In this document: positions 12,413 through 23,618 of the stretch, piece after piece | Layout: every line of letters begins with the position of its first letter | Position numbering within the stretch: the first letter of the stretch is position 1 | Assembly: GCA_947034895.1 (NCBI GenBank) | Contig: OX344763.1 | Span: 50,591,025-50,655,024 of the forward strand | Direction: 5' to 3' | Length of the DNA stretch: 64,000 nucleotides | From: Rhytidiadelphus loreus | Lineage: Eukaryota; Streptophyta; Bryopsida; Hypnales; Hylocomiaceae | The notes under the pieces: model-generated | Databases searched by the model: none | The model's input: only the letters and a program-made list of their open reading frames with translations | What the model was told of the DNA's origin: nothing | Translations under genes and position numbers: made by a program

Positions 12413-13082
12413 AGGACTCAAACTAGTGTTTTTAAAACTTAATTTTTAAAGGAGGTACACATGACAGTGTTTAACCGAACATTAAAAACTAAATTCCAAA
12501 ATTTCAAACAAAGTTCTAAGTTTAATCACTAAAGAAGGTACACATGACAGTGTTTAACCAAACATTAGCAATTAGTCAAACCAAACACCCATTATACAAC
12601 GAGTTTTGGCACGTGGTGATGCCTAAAACCTTTTGGCAAAGACTAGCCTTGCCGCTTTAAAGTTTTGAGTTCACAAGTTGTTATCAATTCGCACAATAGT
12701 TGGTTAGTATCCAAAAGAACAATAAAATCAATTTAGAGTTTAGGAACTATCCCCACAACTCTCAAAATACCAAAGTTTTGAGGCTTGAAGCCTCAAAATT
12801 CAAAAAAGAAGTTAGTTAACTCAAACAACAGTAGAGTTAGGGGATTTCCTCCTCCTAAACTCTTGAAAAGCAAAGTTTTGGGGCTTGAAGCCTCCAAATT
12901 CAAACAAGAAATGAAAAGAAAGCTCTGAAGGGGCCCTTTGGACCTTCAAAGTACAAGAGAATAGAAAGAAATAGCCAAGATTTGGCTTAAAAAGTGCTCC
13001 AACAAATGTCGGTACCACAACAAGAGCAACAATAAGAATGAAATAAGAGAATGAGGGCCACAAACAACCTTGATGAAGGGCC

Positions 13083-13089
13083 TTATATA
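13083..13089 (-). promoter_or_regulatory. LTR TATA box (family A copy 2)
   Basis: The minus strand reads GAGTATATAAGGCCC, identical in context to the promoter in copy 1. Confidence 0.5.
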
Positions 13090-14652
13090 CTCGCTCCCGT
13101 CCCCCCCCGGTAAGTTGTTTGTAAATATTTTCTTACTTTTAATCTAAATATATTTTGCTAAACAAACCTAACGGATTTTCTAAATAATTTTTGTTTAATG
13201 GGAAGGAAGGTCCTCAAGAAGATTCCTTCTAGGCCTTAAATGGCCTTAAAATCTTCTCTAAATCAAATATTAGATTTTTCCCAAAGATATTTTGAAAATC
13301 TACCTAATTAACCGAGATATTTTGCAAATTAATCTAAGGTTAGTTCCAAATTGCCTTTCTTTAGTCCAAAAGATGGCTTCTTGCGCAAGACAAGTATCTT
13401 GAGCAAATCCAATCTTCGATTTTACAAAAGATATTTGCAAAATCAACCTAGATTAATCCAAAATTACCTTAAAAAAGTCAAACTAAGGGCTGACCCTCTC
13501 TATCTTTTGAGGGACAACTTGAAACTGAAAACAAATTGCGCCATCATGTTCAGAAGACCCCAATTAGCCTTAGGGACCCCTAATCCCTACCTCTCTAGCC
13601 GTTTTAAAGCGCAAATTTGAGTCACGGTAACTCTGAACAAAAGTCAAAAATCTAACTTTTGGAGTTTGCGTTTTTTGATGAAACTGTCCTACTTGGGTTG
13701 CTTAGAATATTCATGGGAGTAAGAATTGACCTTTGAATCGCTCCATTCAAACACCGTTAGCTCCTAGTACACTAGTCAACCCACCGCCAAGTTGTAAATT
13801 CTTGTAAAATTCGCTATTGGTCCCAATTGTGGTACTTGGAAATGTCGAAATGTCTTCAAATTTGACAAGGCTCTTTAATGGCACACAGAATACTACCCTA
13901 ATTTTTAGTGAGATTTTACCGCAACATTTGTAATTTATAGGAATTTACGAATGTAATTTTAAGCGGTTGACTTCCCATGGAGTCATGGTGGAGTTTTGTA
14001 AAATCCCGAAACTTTTGGGCATTCTTTTACAGGATGTCCATCAACTAAGGGCAAAACCAAATCTCCAATAAGGATGCTATTTTTAGCAATTCCTTAATAA
14101 TTTCCATCCAAGGGAGAAATTATTTTTGATATTGAGGAATCTTGGATGATCGGACCTCTATTTGACTTCCTAGCATGCTTTGACCTAGAAAAGCACCTCT
14201 TTGTATGTTCCAATCATCATTTCCTCCATCTTGGTCTGTGAATGATTCAGATTCTCAAAGTTACCTACAAACAACAAACCCAATTCTTTCGAGTTGGATT
14301 TTGACTAACTTTGACTAAACTCTAATTTTTAACCAGTTTGTTACATGTATACTTATAGATGTTGTATCACATGAACAAGACTTTAGGACTAGTTAACTCT
14401 CAAATCCTTACTTCGCTTGGAATTACTTATTTAACTACCTAATTATACTAATAAGACCTAAAATTAGTGAAAATGTAAAGTTTTATGTGTTTCATGCATT
14501 TACGGCCATTCCTCACTACTTTGGTAGGGACTTCTACCAAAACTCTCAATAACTCTATTTTTATGTGTTTTTTTCATATTTTTGATCTAAAAACTAACTA
14601 AAAACCGTGAAAAATAAGTTTAGAGTTCCAAGTGCCAATTTGAGGGCTCACA

Positions 14653-15576
14653 CCTCCGCGACATGATGTCAAGTAAACTCGACACTTAGTGACATACGAC
14701 ACACGACGTCAGACGTCATACACGACGTCAGATGCCATACACGATGCCTAAACCCAGAAATATGTCAGACAAGACAACCCTGTTTATAGGATTTTGGTTT
14801 TATGATTGTAGGGCTTGAGGATTTTGAAGTCTTGTTGCATTGATGTAAATAATAATTCACTATTTGCATACTATTCCTTTGCTTGTACCTTATAGGAGGT
14901 TTCAATACATTATACATGATCATGTAATATAATTGTAAGCTATCTTGAAGTATTCTATAATTTCACCTACCAATGCTATACCTTACTGCAATTCTATGAA
15001 ACTAACTCTTTGAAATAGTGATGTAGGGTCGACCTCGGGCGGAGGAACCGCGGGTCCAGAACGGGGAAAAATTGGAGAGTTCTTAATTTCTTCTTTTGTG
15101 GGGTTGGGGCGACCGCAGTTCCAAAAAGGACAAGCGTGAATAGTACAAGCGTGAACAATACAATAGTTCAAAATCCAAAACTCACACCCCAAAATGCCCG
15201 TGCCATGCGACTTTGTTCTCTCAAATGGCACATAGCATGCCACCAAAGAAGGAGACAAGCCCTAGGCGCACGATGGGCACCAGATCGACGGTTGTAGGGA
15301 GGCCCAAAATTCAAACCACAGGACGTAGGATCCTACCCCGTTACCCACTATTCTAGAACCACGCTGCGTTCAATTCAAAAATGGACTAAATATGCGCCAC
15401 TTTTGGTACAGCGTAGTGTGCATCCGCCCCAAAATCACATTTCCTGTTTGCCGAAGTCCATATGCCAATTTCAAAAGTTCATAACTACTATAATTTAAGA
15501 TGAACTTTAGAAAAATAAAGCACAAAGTCCAACACAATAGCTTACCACTAATAAGTACTGCTATTTTGATGGTGTA
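14653..15576. other. Spacer between LTR and gene Y
   Basis: A short tandem repeat of ACACGACGTCAGACGTCATA-type units lies at about 14686-14752. The rest, including a GC-richer block at 15020-15130 with GGTCGACC and GGGGCGACCGC, shows no convincing coding frame. The 5' end of gene Y may be hidden here or lost. Confidence 0.4.
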
Positions 15577-16163
15577 TTGAGTACAAAGCCTATGATGGAT
15601 TTGATTATTGTTGACATTTTTGAAGGACTTCACGTGCCTACCGTCTCAGCTCTTCCTAGACTTATTCCTACTTGGAACCAGTTTTCGAATGATTGGTTGG
15701 TCTTAGTCTTCGACTTTATTCAAGGTTACCTACACGACAATGGAGCTCTTCTTGTGATGTATCCAGTCCCCTCCAAACCACACAAAAGCCACCTTCTGGG
15801 ATGCTACAAGGAACACAAGTTCATGATACTTCTTAATTGATGGGGCATGAACCATCTTCACTTGACGTCGCCTGTTGATCCAAAGAAGACGGTAATATCC
15901 CTTTTCTCATGACTTCCATATTTTTATCTATTTATCATGATGAACCTTGGCTTGATGAACCTTGTCTTATTTTTTGTAGACTCAACATTTTGCCATCTCC
16001 CTCGTTGTAAAAGAGAATGGCCTAAAGACGAAGCACAATTATCCATTTCAATACATTCCTTCACATGCAAAGGTTGGTGTTATTGTAGGCAAAGATGATT
16101 GCTTGCGGAACTTGTGTTTTTCCAAAGATGTCATTATGAATGGTGACAAACCATGGAGAGGGT
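15577..16163 (+). pseudogene. Gene Y, 5' part: methyltransferase-like protein (decayed)
   Basis: The open frame before the first intron reads PMMDLIIVDIFEGLHVPTVS, then LVFDFIQGYLHDNGALLVMYP-like sequence, the pattern of the strand-4/motif-IV part of a class I methyltransferase. The catalytic D-P-P-Y/W is replaced by D-I-F-E. A TGA at 15838 sits where Arg would fit. A GT-AG intron at 15892-15979 (donor GACG|GTAATA, acceptor TTTTTTGTAG) is in phase 0. The frame runs to 16163 and is cut inside Pro-Trp-Arg-Gly by element B1, continuing without loss at 22394. No initiator ATG is evident, so the upstream part is missing or unrecognised. Confidence 0.5.
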
Positions 16164-19100
16164 TGTCATACGCGTGGTTCTAGGCATAAATATCCTTATA
16201 ATACAAAATATGTCGTAAGACAACTCAAAATATCGTCCTAGGGGATTCAAGGATGTTGTCACAAACTTTTAGTATCTGGATTTTCTATTTACACAAGCTA
16301 AAACAATCCTTCAATCTCTTTCTCTATCTTCCGGATCCAACTACTAAACAGATTCTAATCTTGATCCATCTTCACTCGGTTTTCAGATACAACTTGACAC
16401 AGCGTTAGTTTTAGTTATCTCTGTTTCACCCTCAGAGGGTCCACTATTGATCTTTAGAGGGGTAGGGCCTCCACCACTCGTGTCTCTTAGTTACTTTCTA
16501 AACTCTACACAAAAACACACATACAAGCCCAAGAATTATATATGGGCGATCCAAGGGGAAAAAAAAACACCCTCACAGTTTTTCGGATTAGTAGAAAGTA
16601 GATCACAGAGGACGCTCTAAGTCCTCTATGCTATAACGACGGATTTGAAATCATTTGGAATCAAAAGAAGACCACTTCTAAGGAGCTTGGGTGATCCAAA
16701 GGTTGGCAAACCTTTCGATATTTATTATTTAGGACTTTCTCCTAAGGCGGCTGCTGAACTCCACACAGAACCGCTTCCGGATTCTGGACCCTTGTCCACA
16801 CCACTCCTGGGTGCTACCAGATTATTGTTCCGATCATTTGAAGGTACCACACACAAGTCCTCTTTCACAACACTAATCCTATCCACAAAATATCCTTAAT
16901 CTAATTTGTTTGCTGTAGATCCGGATTCCTTCGTAATTGTCCCCTCTCCCAAATTCATGCTAACACTTACATGCTTAAAAATAGGCAAGAACAAATGCGA
17001 GAATCCGAACTCGGAAAGTACAAGCGGTGACTTGGAATAGGAAATAAAATATCAAAGTCAATTGCATAAGGATAGAATGAGAGGGTAACAAGCCTGCCCT
17101 CCCTTTAAAAACAAAATGGAAAGCAAAAATGGCCTCCCCAAAATAAAAGTGACTACACAGTGACTTCCGAAATAACTGGAAAAGCCACACGTTAGAGTCG
17201 TTGGCCCTCAAAATCCAAAACCCAGGCCTTCATCCGGGAAACCCGTTCCGGAACCAACAATTGAAATTAAAACTCTCTAAAACACAAACTAACTACCTAA
17301 GTCACTTTCTCACTTTCTTTGACGAGCTGCGTCCTTGCTTCTTAGGCGCCCTGGTAATTGCTTTGGGAGGTATTACCTTGTTTGTTGATCAATTTTAAAT
17401 ACTCTGGAAAGGAATCAATTGAACCATCGGAGGCAAATTGTCCTTGTCTTCCTCTGTTTTGGATTTGATTTGATACTCTTCCTCCTCAAAATCCTCAATT
17501 TGCTCCAGCTCATTTTCTTCCGTTCATGGTGACAGATCATCCAAATCCATAATGCTAGTTTACTTCTTCTTCTTTAGAGACTGCTCCTCCATGTAGGGAA
17601 AGTCTTCCGGATGGGTTCGTGCCAGATTTGACAACGCCTTTTCCGCTCAGTCAAGTCACTCTAGGTCCTAGGGATCATAAAAGAGCCTTCTTCCTACACT
17701 TAGGTGGCCAAACTGCCCGTTTGAATGAGTACTTCTATCTGAACTGGATGTAGTCTTAGCTCCTTGATGTTCCGGGATCTGGTCTAGACTTTTGCCTACG
17801 GAACCCTGCACATTACCCACAAAAGCTTCTTTTTGCAGCAATGACTTTAGACCTTCCGAAAGGACTTCAGCGGAAGTGATTGCTCCTTTCTAGCTCGGCA
17901 TATTTAGAAACAAGCAAGCCAGTACATTGTAAGTCCCAAATTCGTCACTTGGGACTCATAGTTTTCTTTTTTTTAGTTTATTACAAATTAAGGCATAAAA
18001 TACTACAAAAAGCCCAAAAAAGAGTGTAGAACCAAAATAGGTATGTCACATACCAGTATAGCATTTGGTCGTAAATAGCCTTTTACACCTAGATTACCCA
18101 CGAACCCTATTTGTATATAGATTAGAACCTGTAAATAGTGGGAAACAATAGGGCTACCGAGAACTTATCCGAACTAGTCCAAATTCAGTGCACGTGACCG
18201 TGATAGGCTAAATTGGTCCCAGGAGAGTTAGGAAAGCCCCCACATAAATCTCCTAAGATAGGTTTTAGTTTCCCCATTCCATCGACGAAATATTAGGAAT
18301 CCCAATTGTTAGCTTGTCCAAGACAGGCCACATGGAGGAATCCACGGCTTCCAGATGGTGCTCTTGGATCTGAAACATGTCAGGGTATCCACAGCGAAAT
18401 CCGTTCGCCAAGATTCCCTCACGTGTGAAAGATTCCCTGACTGCCAATAATTCAAACGAAGTTAGTTTTCGCCTCGCCATCGATTGTGTGTCAGATTAGC
18501 CCAAGACTTGGCATGTGGCTTAGAAGACTCCATGAGAGGTCTCCCCAAAAGTCTTGGTTTTTTATGATCTCTAGAGGATCTTTTTCCGAGTGGTCAACCG
18601 CCAAAAGCCACAATGGGAAATTCATATAAAATGCCCAGGCTGTGGAAAATCTCACTAAAAATTAGATTAGCATCTTTTACGTTAATAACGCGCCCCAACA
18701 AATTTCATGGTGTTCCGATAGCGGGAGGCAGCCGATATCATCAACATTCCCCCATTATTAATTACGGCAAGATCTTTGCGGAGTTGACTGGCGTCCCAAG
18801 AGCGTACGAAGTCAGAACGAAGACATCAAGGAGTCTTTTCTTACTCCCTAGAGCCTCTCCAACAACCCTAGCTAGTTACCCAAGCCAAAAGAGGTAAACT
18901 CCAAAAGTTAGGTTTTTACCCTTTTAATTGGCTCTAGTTGGCGCTAGTTTCCGATGGGTTTTTCGCGATAGAAATAGGGAGAAGAAGGTCTTTTAGATTA
19001 AAAATGGCCTTCTGAAGCCATTGGCGCAATCCATTTGCAATTCGGAGTTAAACTCCAAAAGTTAGAAGTTAGGACCAACGTAAAACCTAAAATTAGGTGA

Positions 19101-19174
19101 AAATCTCAAGAGATAAGGATGAAAATCCGGATGGATGAGATTACTAGTCGAGGGGGGGGGGGGCCTTGAAAACC

Positions 19175-19180
19175 TATAAG
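19175..19180 (+). promoter_or_regulatory. LTR 3 TATA-like promoter
   Basis: TATAAG followed by AGGGGGCCCTTCTCCCTCC, preceded by a run of 12 G. It has the same layout as the TATATAAGGCCC promoter of family A. Confidence 0.4.
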
Positions 19181-19949
19181 AGGGGGCCCTTCTCCCTCCC
19201 AAAACATCCCCAATACTTGTTTTGGGTCCGTGGGTCCGACCTCTTTTTATGTTTTGGTGTTTGCCAAAACTCCCTACGGTGTTTTTGGAGCACTTTGCTC
19301 CTTTTTGTTGTTTCATTTTTAGTGTTGAAGGTCCGTGGGGGGTCCTTCCTTCTTGCCTTTGTAACTCTTGCATGTTCTTTGAGGCCTTACTTCTATCCAA
19401 GTGTCTCCAACCGTCCTTCTTGTGTATCTCGTACTAACCCTAGAGCCACCCTCCACCGTACCTTAGCGATGCCGCTTTGGGGGGCCTCAAGTTTTATGTC
19501 TTCCATTTGATACTAACCATCCTTTTGCTAACCACGTGTTCTCTACACTTCCGTTATTAACCAAGTCTCTTATTTTTCATTTAACCAAGTCTTTCCGTCT
19601 GTGTTTGGAAAAAAATAGAGTAGTTCCCCTCGGGGCAACCAAACCCCACCTTTCCTTGTCCAAGTTTAGTCCTAAATTGTGTGTTAAAAATTCACCAAAC
19701 GGCGGAGCTTTGAACCTCTAGGGGACGGCAGTTCTAAATTTGGTGTTAAAACCAAATTGACAGCAAAGCCTTGTACTTTTCCCTTGGTTAGTTCCAAAGT
19801 TTAGTTTCCAAAACATTTGGGAACTATTCAAAGTTTAGCGTCCAAAATGGTCACTCAAATTTAGAGGAGTCTAGCCATTGTCAAAGTTTAGTTGATAGCC
19901 GTTGTTTTCTTTGCTAAATCCAAACCAAAAGGTTGAATTTTCGGTTGTG

Positions 19950-20510
19950 GGGTTGAGTCTTAGTCACGGGCAGAGCCCAACTGCTGGATTGGGGTCACAG
20001 TCACGAGGTTGGGGTCTCAGTCATGAGGTTGGGTTTGCAATCATGGGGTTGGGGTCTCTAGTCGGGGGGCCAGGGTCTAGTTGCCGGGGTCGAGCCTCCA
20101 GTCGCAAGGTTGGGGGTTCAGTTGCCGAAGGGTGGGGTTTGCAGTTCACGAGGTCGAGGTATTAGCTGCCGGGGTCAGGGTCCAACTGCCGGGGTTGGGG
20201 CCTCCAATCGCAGAGTTAGGGTTTCAACTGCCGAGGGTGGGGTCTCAGTCACGGGGTTTGGGTCTGCAGTTCTTGGAGTCGGGATATCAGCTGCTGGGGT
20301 CAAGGTCCAGTTGTCGGGGTCGGGGCCTTCAGTGACGAGATCTGGGTATCAGCTGTTGGGGTTGGGGTCTGCAGTCACGGGGTCGAGGTCCAGTTGCCAA
20401 GGTCGGGGTCTCCAGTTCACGGGGGTGGGGTTTCAGTTGCCACGGAGGGGTCCAACGCCGGGGTTGGGGTCTCTAGTTGCGGGGTTGGGGTTCAGCTCGC
20501 TAAGCCAGGC
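19950..20510 (+). repeat. LTR 3 minisatellite, core AGTTGCCGGGGTCGGGGTC
   Basis: Some 25 degenerate units of roughly 20-24 bp built on CAGTTGCCGGGGTCGGGGTC or CAGTCACGGGGTTGGGGTC. All three plus frames stay open because the repeat lacks stops, so the apparent Gly/Ser-rich proteins are artefacts. G-tracts on one strand make G-quadruplex formation possible. Confidence 0.7.
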
Positions 20511-21078
20511 AACCCTAAACTAAAAAAATAGAGTGGACTAGGGGGTAGAGGAAAACTAAGGAGGAGATAGGAAAAACAAGGGAGGGAACATAGGATAGAA
20601 AGAATAATACGAGAGCTCACCTATGAGTATAGAGTAACTAAGAAGCTAGTCAAGACCAAGAAGCCGCGCCCAACGCCATAGCAACGCCACCACTTCCTGC
20701 ATCACAACCACAAGCAATCACCTTCGAATGGAAGAAGGAAGGAAGGGATGAAGGCTTAGATAGGAGGGAAGGACCATAGTAGAGATAAGGGGGAAATCCC
20801 TTCCACCATTAGGATAAACTTACACACACGGTATTTTCTTCCAGGCGTAAGTGGTAGTTAACCGGCACTTTGACTTTCTAAAACAAGTGAAGGACAACCC
20901 AACCAACCCCCTTAATGGGGCACGTGGATTGAGGAGAAGGAAGGAAAGAAGGTAAAAAAAATCCCTTTGAGGAAGAAGGCTTATCTTTCGGCCACAAGGA
21001 TCCGTATCCACCTCATCCTTGAGGTTGTACTTAAGGATCTTCTTTTGGTGGTAGAAGTGGAACAAGTAGGGGTTGATG

Positions 21079-21376
21079 CACTAGAAGAAATTGCGTTTTA
21101 CTTGACAAAAATTGTATTGTACTCAATAGAAAAGTATCATCTTAATTTTGTTCAGGTCTCCCTTCATAACACAAAATTTTGCATTCTAATACAAAATTCT
21201 ATGTTTTACTTGTCAAAAATCTACATTTTATTTGTCAAATTTTGTGTTGAACCGTTGGAACGTAGATGTTTGCATTACAAAGGGAGAACTCAATAAAATC
21301 AAGATGATACTTTTTTGTTACTTACAACCCAATTTCTGTCAATTAAAACGTAGTTTCTTTTGGTCTTTTTCTAATG
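21079..21376. mobile_element. CACTA-type MITE in element B1 (298 bp)
   Basis: It starts CACTAGAAGAAATTGCG and ends TTTTTCTAATG, the inverse of CATTAGAAAAA. Further in, GCGTTTTA faces TAAAACG. Flanking triplets are ATG and ATA. The alignment of B1 with B2 is interrupted exactly here (GGGTTGAT before, GGGCT after), which independently defines the insertion. CACTA (En/Spm) elements make 3-bp duplications. Confidence 0.6.
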
Positions 21377-22007
21377 ATAGGGCTAGATTTGTTTCGGCTG
21401 ACATGTTCTACCAGCTTTGCTACTACCTCCATGATCACTCTACCCTAGTGCACCACCCTATCTCCTAGCGCTCCAAAGAACGTATTCGCTACAGTGACCG
21501 TAATCCGGGTAGGCTTTTTCAAATACAAAATAGGAATCATAAACCTCAACACCTGTCTATGCTTATCATTTTTACAGTCACTGATAGCGTATCCTTCCTT
21601 TGCGTGTGCCGGATTTTGAAAGACCCCATTAGTATACTTATTCATCCAGGATGCCAATCCGGATCCGACTTTCTTGAACTCGTATACCTCTGCCCAGATA
21701 TCTTCCGTCCATGCTACTGGTCGTCCTCTCAAGGTCAACTCATACTGGTTCAAAACTTCTACAATGAGTTTTTGAACCATCTCATTGTTCTTGATATTCC
21801 ATGGCCTTTCTATCAACCCAAGACACCCCATGCGGTCGAGACCTCATCTAACTGCTTTCGGAGTTGCGGATCAAAGAGAATGGTTGAAGACACCATCCGC
21901 GCCACCACCTTGGATTTCGGATTGCCGCTTCGCTCCATCGGATACCACCATGCTGAAACCCTAATTCGATGCAATCGGCACCGAACTTCCTTTTTTCTCC
22001 TAAACAC
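21377..22007 (-). pseudogene. B1 element ORF remnant
   Basis: The reading frame is homologous to the ORF of element B2: PWNIKNNEMVQKLIVEVLNQ, RPVAWTEDIWAEVYEFKK, GSGLASWMNKYTNG, ANTFFGALGDRVVH. Here the segment spanning EFKK-GSGLAS is continuous, showing the state before the MITE entered B2. A TAG at 21445-21447 lies where B2 has TGG (Trp), a G-to-A change. Farther 3' the frame is broken by the MITE and then by LTR 3. The function is unknown; gag-like is a guess from context. Confidence 0.5.
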
Positions 22008-22388
22008 AATTCTATCTCACCACTCTTTCACTCAGCTAAGCGTGCCCGGAGTTGTGCAAAAATGAAAGGAAGAAAAATGAGAAGGGGTGGGCCTTAAGTA
22101 TTGTAGTCCCTCGAAAGAAGAACAGGGATCCGACCATTTTTCGTAACAGTACCCTACATCTAGCCTGAAAAATAGGTTGTAGGTACTCTGGTTCCGGTAC
22201 CAATATAGATTTTGGATTAGGATTTTGTAAAGTCTTTTCTGGATTAGACCTACCTGGAATTGACTATTCTAAAACCACACCTAATTGTACCTAATTCTAT
22301 GCACCTATGTTAAAAATCGAAATTTTTTACTATATTTAAGTCCTATATTGTTCTACTATTCCATGTTGATGATTCCCATACTCTCACA

Positions 22389-23030
22389 AGGGCCTCAAGA
22401 AAAGACCTCCGATTTCATGGCCATGCTTGTAGAGGGATGCTGCGAACCCAAATCCATTGTCGTTGATTGCATAGCGGCAACAAGTAATTTTCCAAACAAA
22501 TTGCAAATTCTTAAAAATTCTCTCTTGTATGTTAGTTTAATTGACATCTTCACATGAACTACCATACATTGGGAGTGGGCGCAAGTACAGGCATTCAGGC
22601 ATGCTGAGGCACTTTGCGTCATGTTCTAGCATTTGAGGAAGAGAAGGATGTCATCGACGCACTCATTAAACTTGTCATCTGACAAACTATGGTTTCTTAG
22701 GCCACCAAAGCTTGTCCCATGCTAGACGCTCAAGAGTTGGACGAGGATGATATGCCAGCCCAATCTATAGTGAAAACATCATTCTTTAGTAAGTAAGTCT
22801 TTTATTTTACTTCTATAGTTGAGCAAATAATTGAAATCATCCATTTGTTGAACTTATAAACTAATGCGTGCATCACCTCTCTTTGTAGGCAAGCAACAGA
22901 AGTGAGATCCATCTCACACGTTCCTTTTTTTGGAAATCCCAAATTCTTCCCAAGCCTACCAAATACATACAACATCATATTCATTAAAATGGGAGTTTTC
23001 CAATGAAATAGGAGTTCTACGAGCTTAATA
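22389..23030 (+). pseudogene. Gene Y, 3' part: methyltransferase motif-I region (decayed)
   Basis: This resumes gene Y after B1 with RGPQEKTSDFMAMLVEGCC and EPKSIVVDCIAAT. Across a candidate intron at 22494-22575 it continues MGASTGIQAC, then RHVLAFEEEKDVIDALIK. This is the glycine-containing SAM-binding loop followed by an acidic residue in the next strand, as in beta-class DNA methyltransferases where motif IV precedes motif I. In-frame stops (TGA between QAC and GTLRH, then TGA and TAG) all fit Arg or Gln codons after C-to-T change. Another intron, 22789-22888 (donor GTAAGTAAG, acceptor TTTGTAG), leads to a last exon fading near 23030, convergent with gene X. Confidence 0.5.
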
Positions 23031-23204
23031 AACTAAGAATGCAAGAAGAATTTTATACACACAAACACAAGATAAGACAAGATAAGAATACATAAACAAA
23101 CAAATATACATAGTATTTCCAAAAGTAAGATCATAATGGCATATGATCGTGTTCTACTCAACATTATGGTAGCTTGAACATGATGCTAACTCTACATACT
23201 ATGA

Positions 23205-23510
23205 CTACGACCTACTCTTCAAAATCTGCATTGCCTTTAATATTTCTGGCCCTCGACTATATCCAGTACTTTTAGCGGATAATTGGCGCGCATTCTCTTG
23301 TTGTTTCTTCAAGGACCTCCACTCCCAAGCATCCCACTTACCACAATAAAGAGGAGGTAATCCATCATTTCTTTTGCATTGTCGTTTTACGATATCCAAA
23401 GAAGACAAACGAGGTAGTGCGCCTTCAACTATTGCAGTCCGTTTCTCCAATTGTATACTCTTAACGCCCTTTGAAGTGTTGCCCAACATGGTAGGCATTA
23501 AATCCTGCAC
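23205..23510 (-). pseudogene. Gene X last exon
   Basis: Acceptor TTTGGCAG|GTG, then about 101 codons without any stop until TAG at 23207-23205. It is basic (VKRQCKRNDG, WRSLKKQQENARQL, KSRS at the end), suggesting a nucleic-acid-binding tail. It lies about 175 bp from the faded end of gene Y on the opposite strand. Confidence 0.5.
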
Positions 23511-23618
23511 CTGCCAAAACCAATAAAATAAGACATTCATAACCTACAACAACTATAAAGCAAAACATAAAGAAAGATATGTTTGCACACACATTTCACT
23601 CAATCAATGATAACACAC

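Larger units (their letters stand above)
9357..14652 (-). mobile_element. Giant solo LTR, family A copy 2 (5296 bp)
   Basis: On the plus strand it starts TGTGAG and ends CTCACA. Its minus strand aligns from end to end with the LTR at 1789-6783, including the promoter, tandem array and minisatellite positions. Flanking pentamers are CCTTT (9352-9356) and CCTCC (14653-14657), which differ only by two C/T changes and could be a decayed target duplication. No primer-binding site or polypurine tract is evident beside it, supporting a solo LTR. It is more diverged and 300 bp longer than copy 1, mostly through extra tandem units. Confidence 0.78.
17928..20824 (+). mobile_element. Solo LTR 3 (2897 bp), related to family A, nested in B1
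   Basis: It starts TGTAAG and ends CTTACA. The first 40 bases parallel the family-A start (TGTxAGxCCxxAA...CACTTGG). The segment near 18640-18790 matches copy 1 near 2515-2690 (TCTCACTAAAAATTAGA and GTTGACTGG). A TATAAG promoter lies at 19175 and a long GC-rich minisatellite at 19950-20510. Flanking pentamers TACAT and CACAC agree at three positions, with both mismatches C/T, so the duplication is only tentative. It interrupts the B1 body relative to B2. Small ORFs inside are not credible. Confidence 0.62.
16164..22388 (-). mobile_element. Element B1: TG...CA element in gene Y
   Basis: It starts TGTCATACGC and ends ATACTCTCACA. Element B2 (54890-58316) has the same ends, TGTCGTACAC and GTACTCTCACA. 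Flanking pentamers are AGGGT (16159-16163) and AGGGC (22389-22393), a 5-bp duplication with one C/T change. Removing it joins gene Y in frame (Lys-Pro-Trp-Arg-Gly-Pro-Gln-Glu-Lys). Without the nested LTR 3 and MITE it is about 3.0 kb. Read on the minus strand it begins TGTGAGAGTA, like the family-A LTRs, and carries one long degraded ORF. There is no internal pair of LTRs. It is either a solo LTR that contains an ORF or a short non-autonomous retroelement. Confidence 0.75.

Noticed and set aside
1789..14652. A DNA transposon with 5-kb terminal inverted repeats and genes in the 2.6-kb spacer
   Set aside because: Each arm has its own TG...CA ends and its own flanking pentamers, and the left arm interrupts a gene that continues in the spacer, so these are two solo LTRs.
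19902..20523. Three overlapping Gly/Ser-rich proteins in the LTR 3 minisatellite
   Set aside because: They are translations of one tandem repeat in all frames, without start context or conservation.
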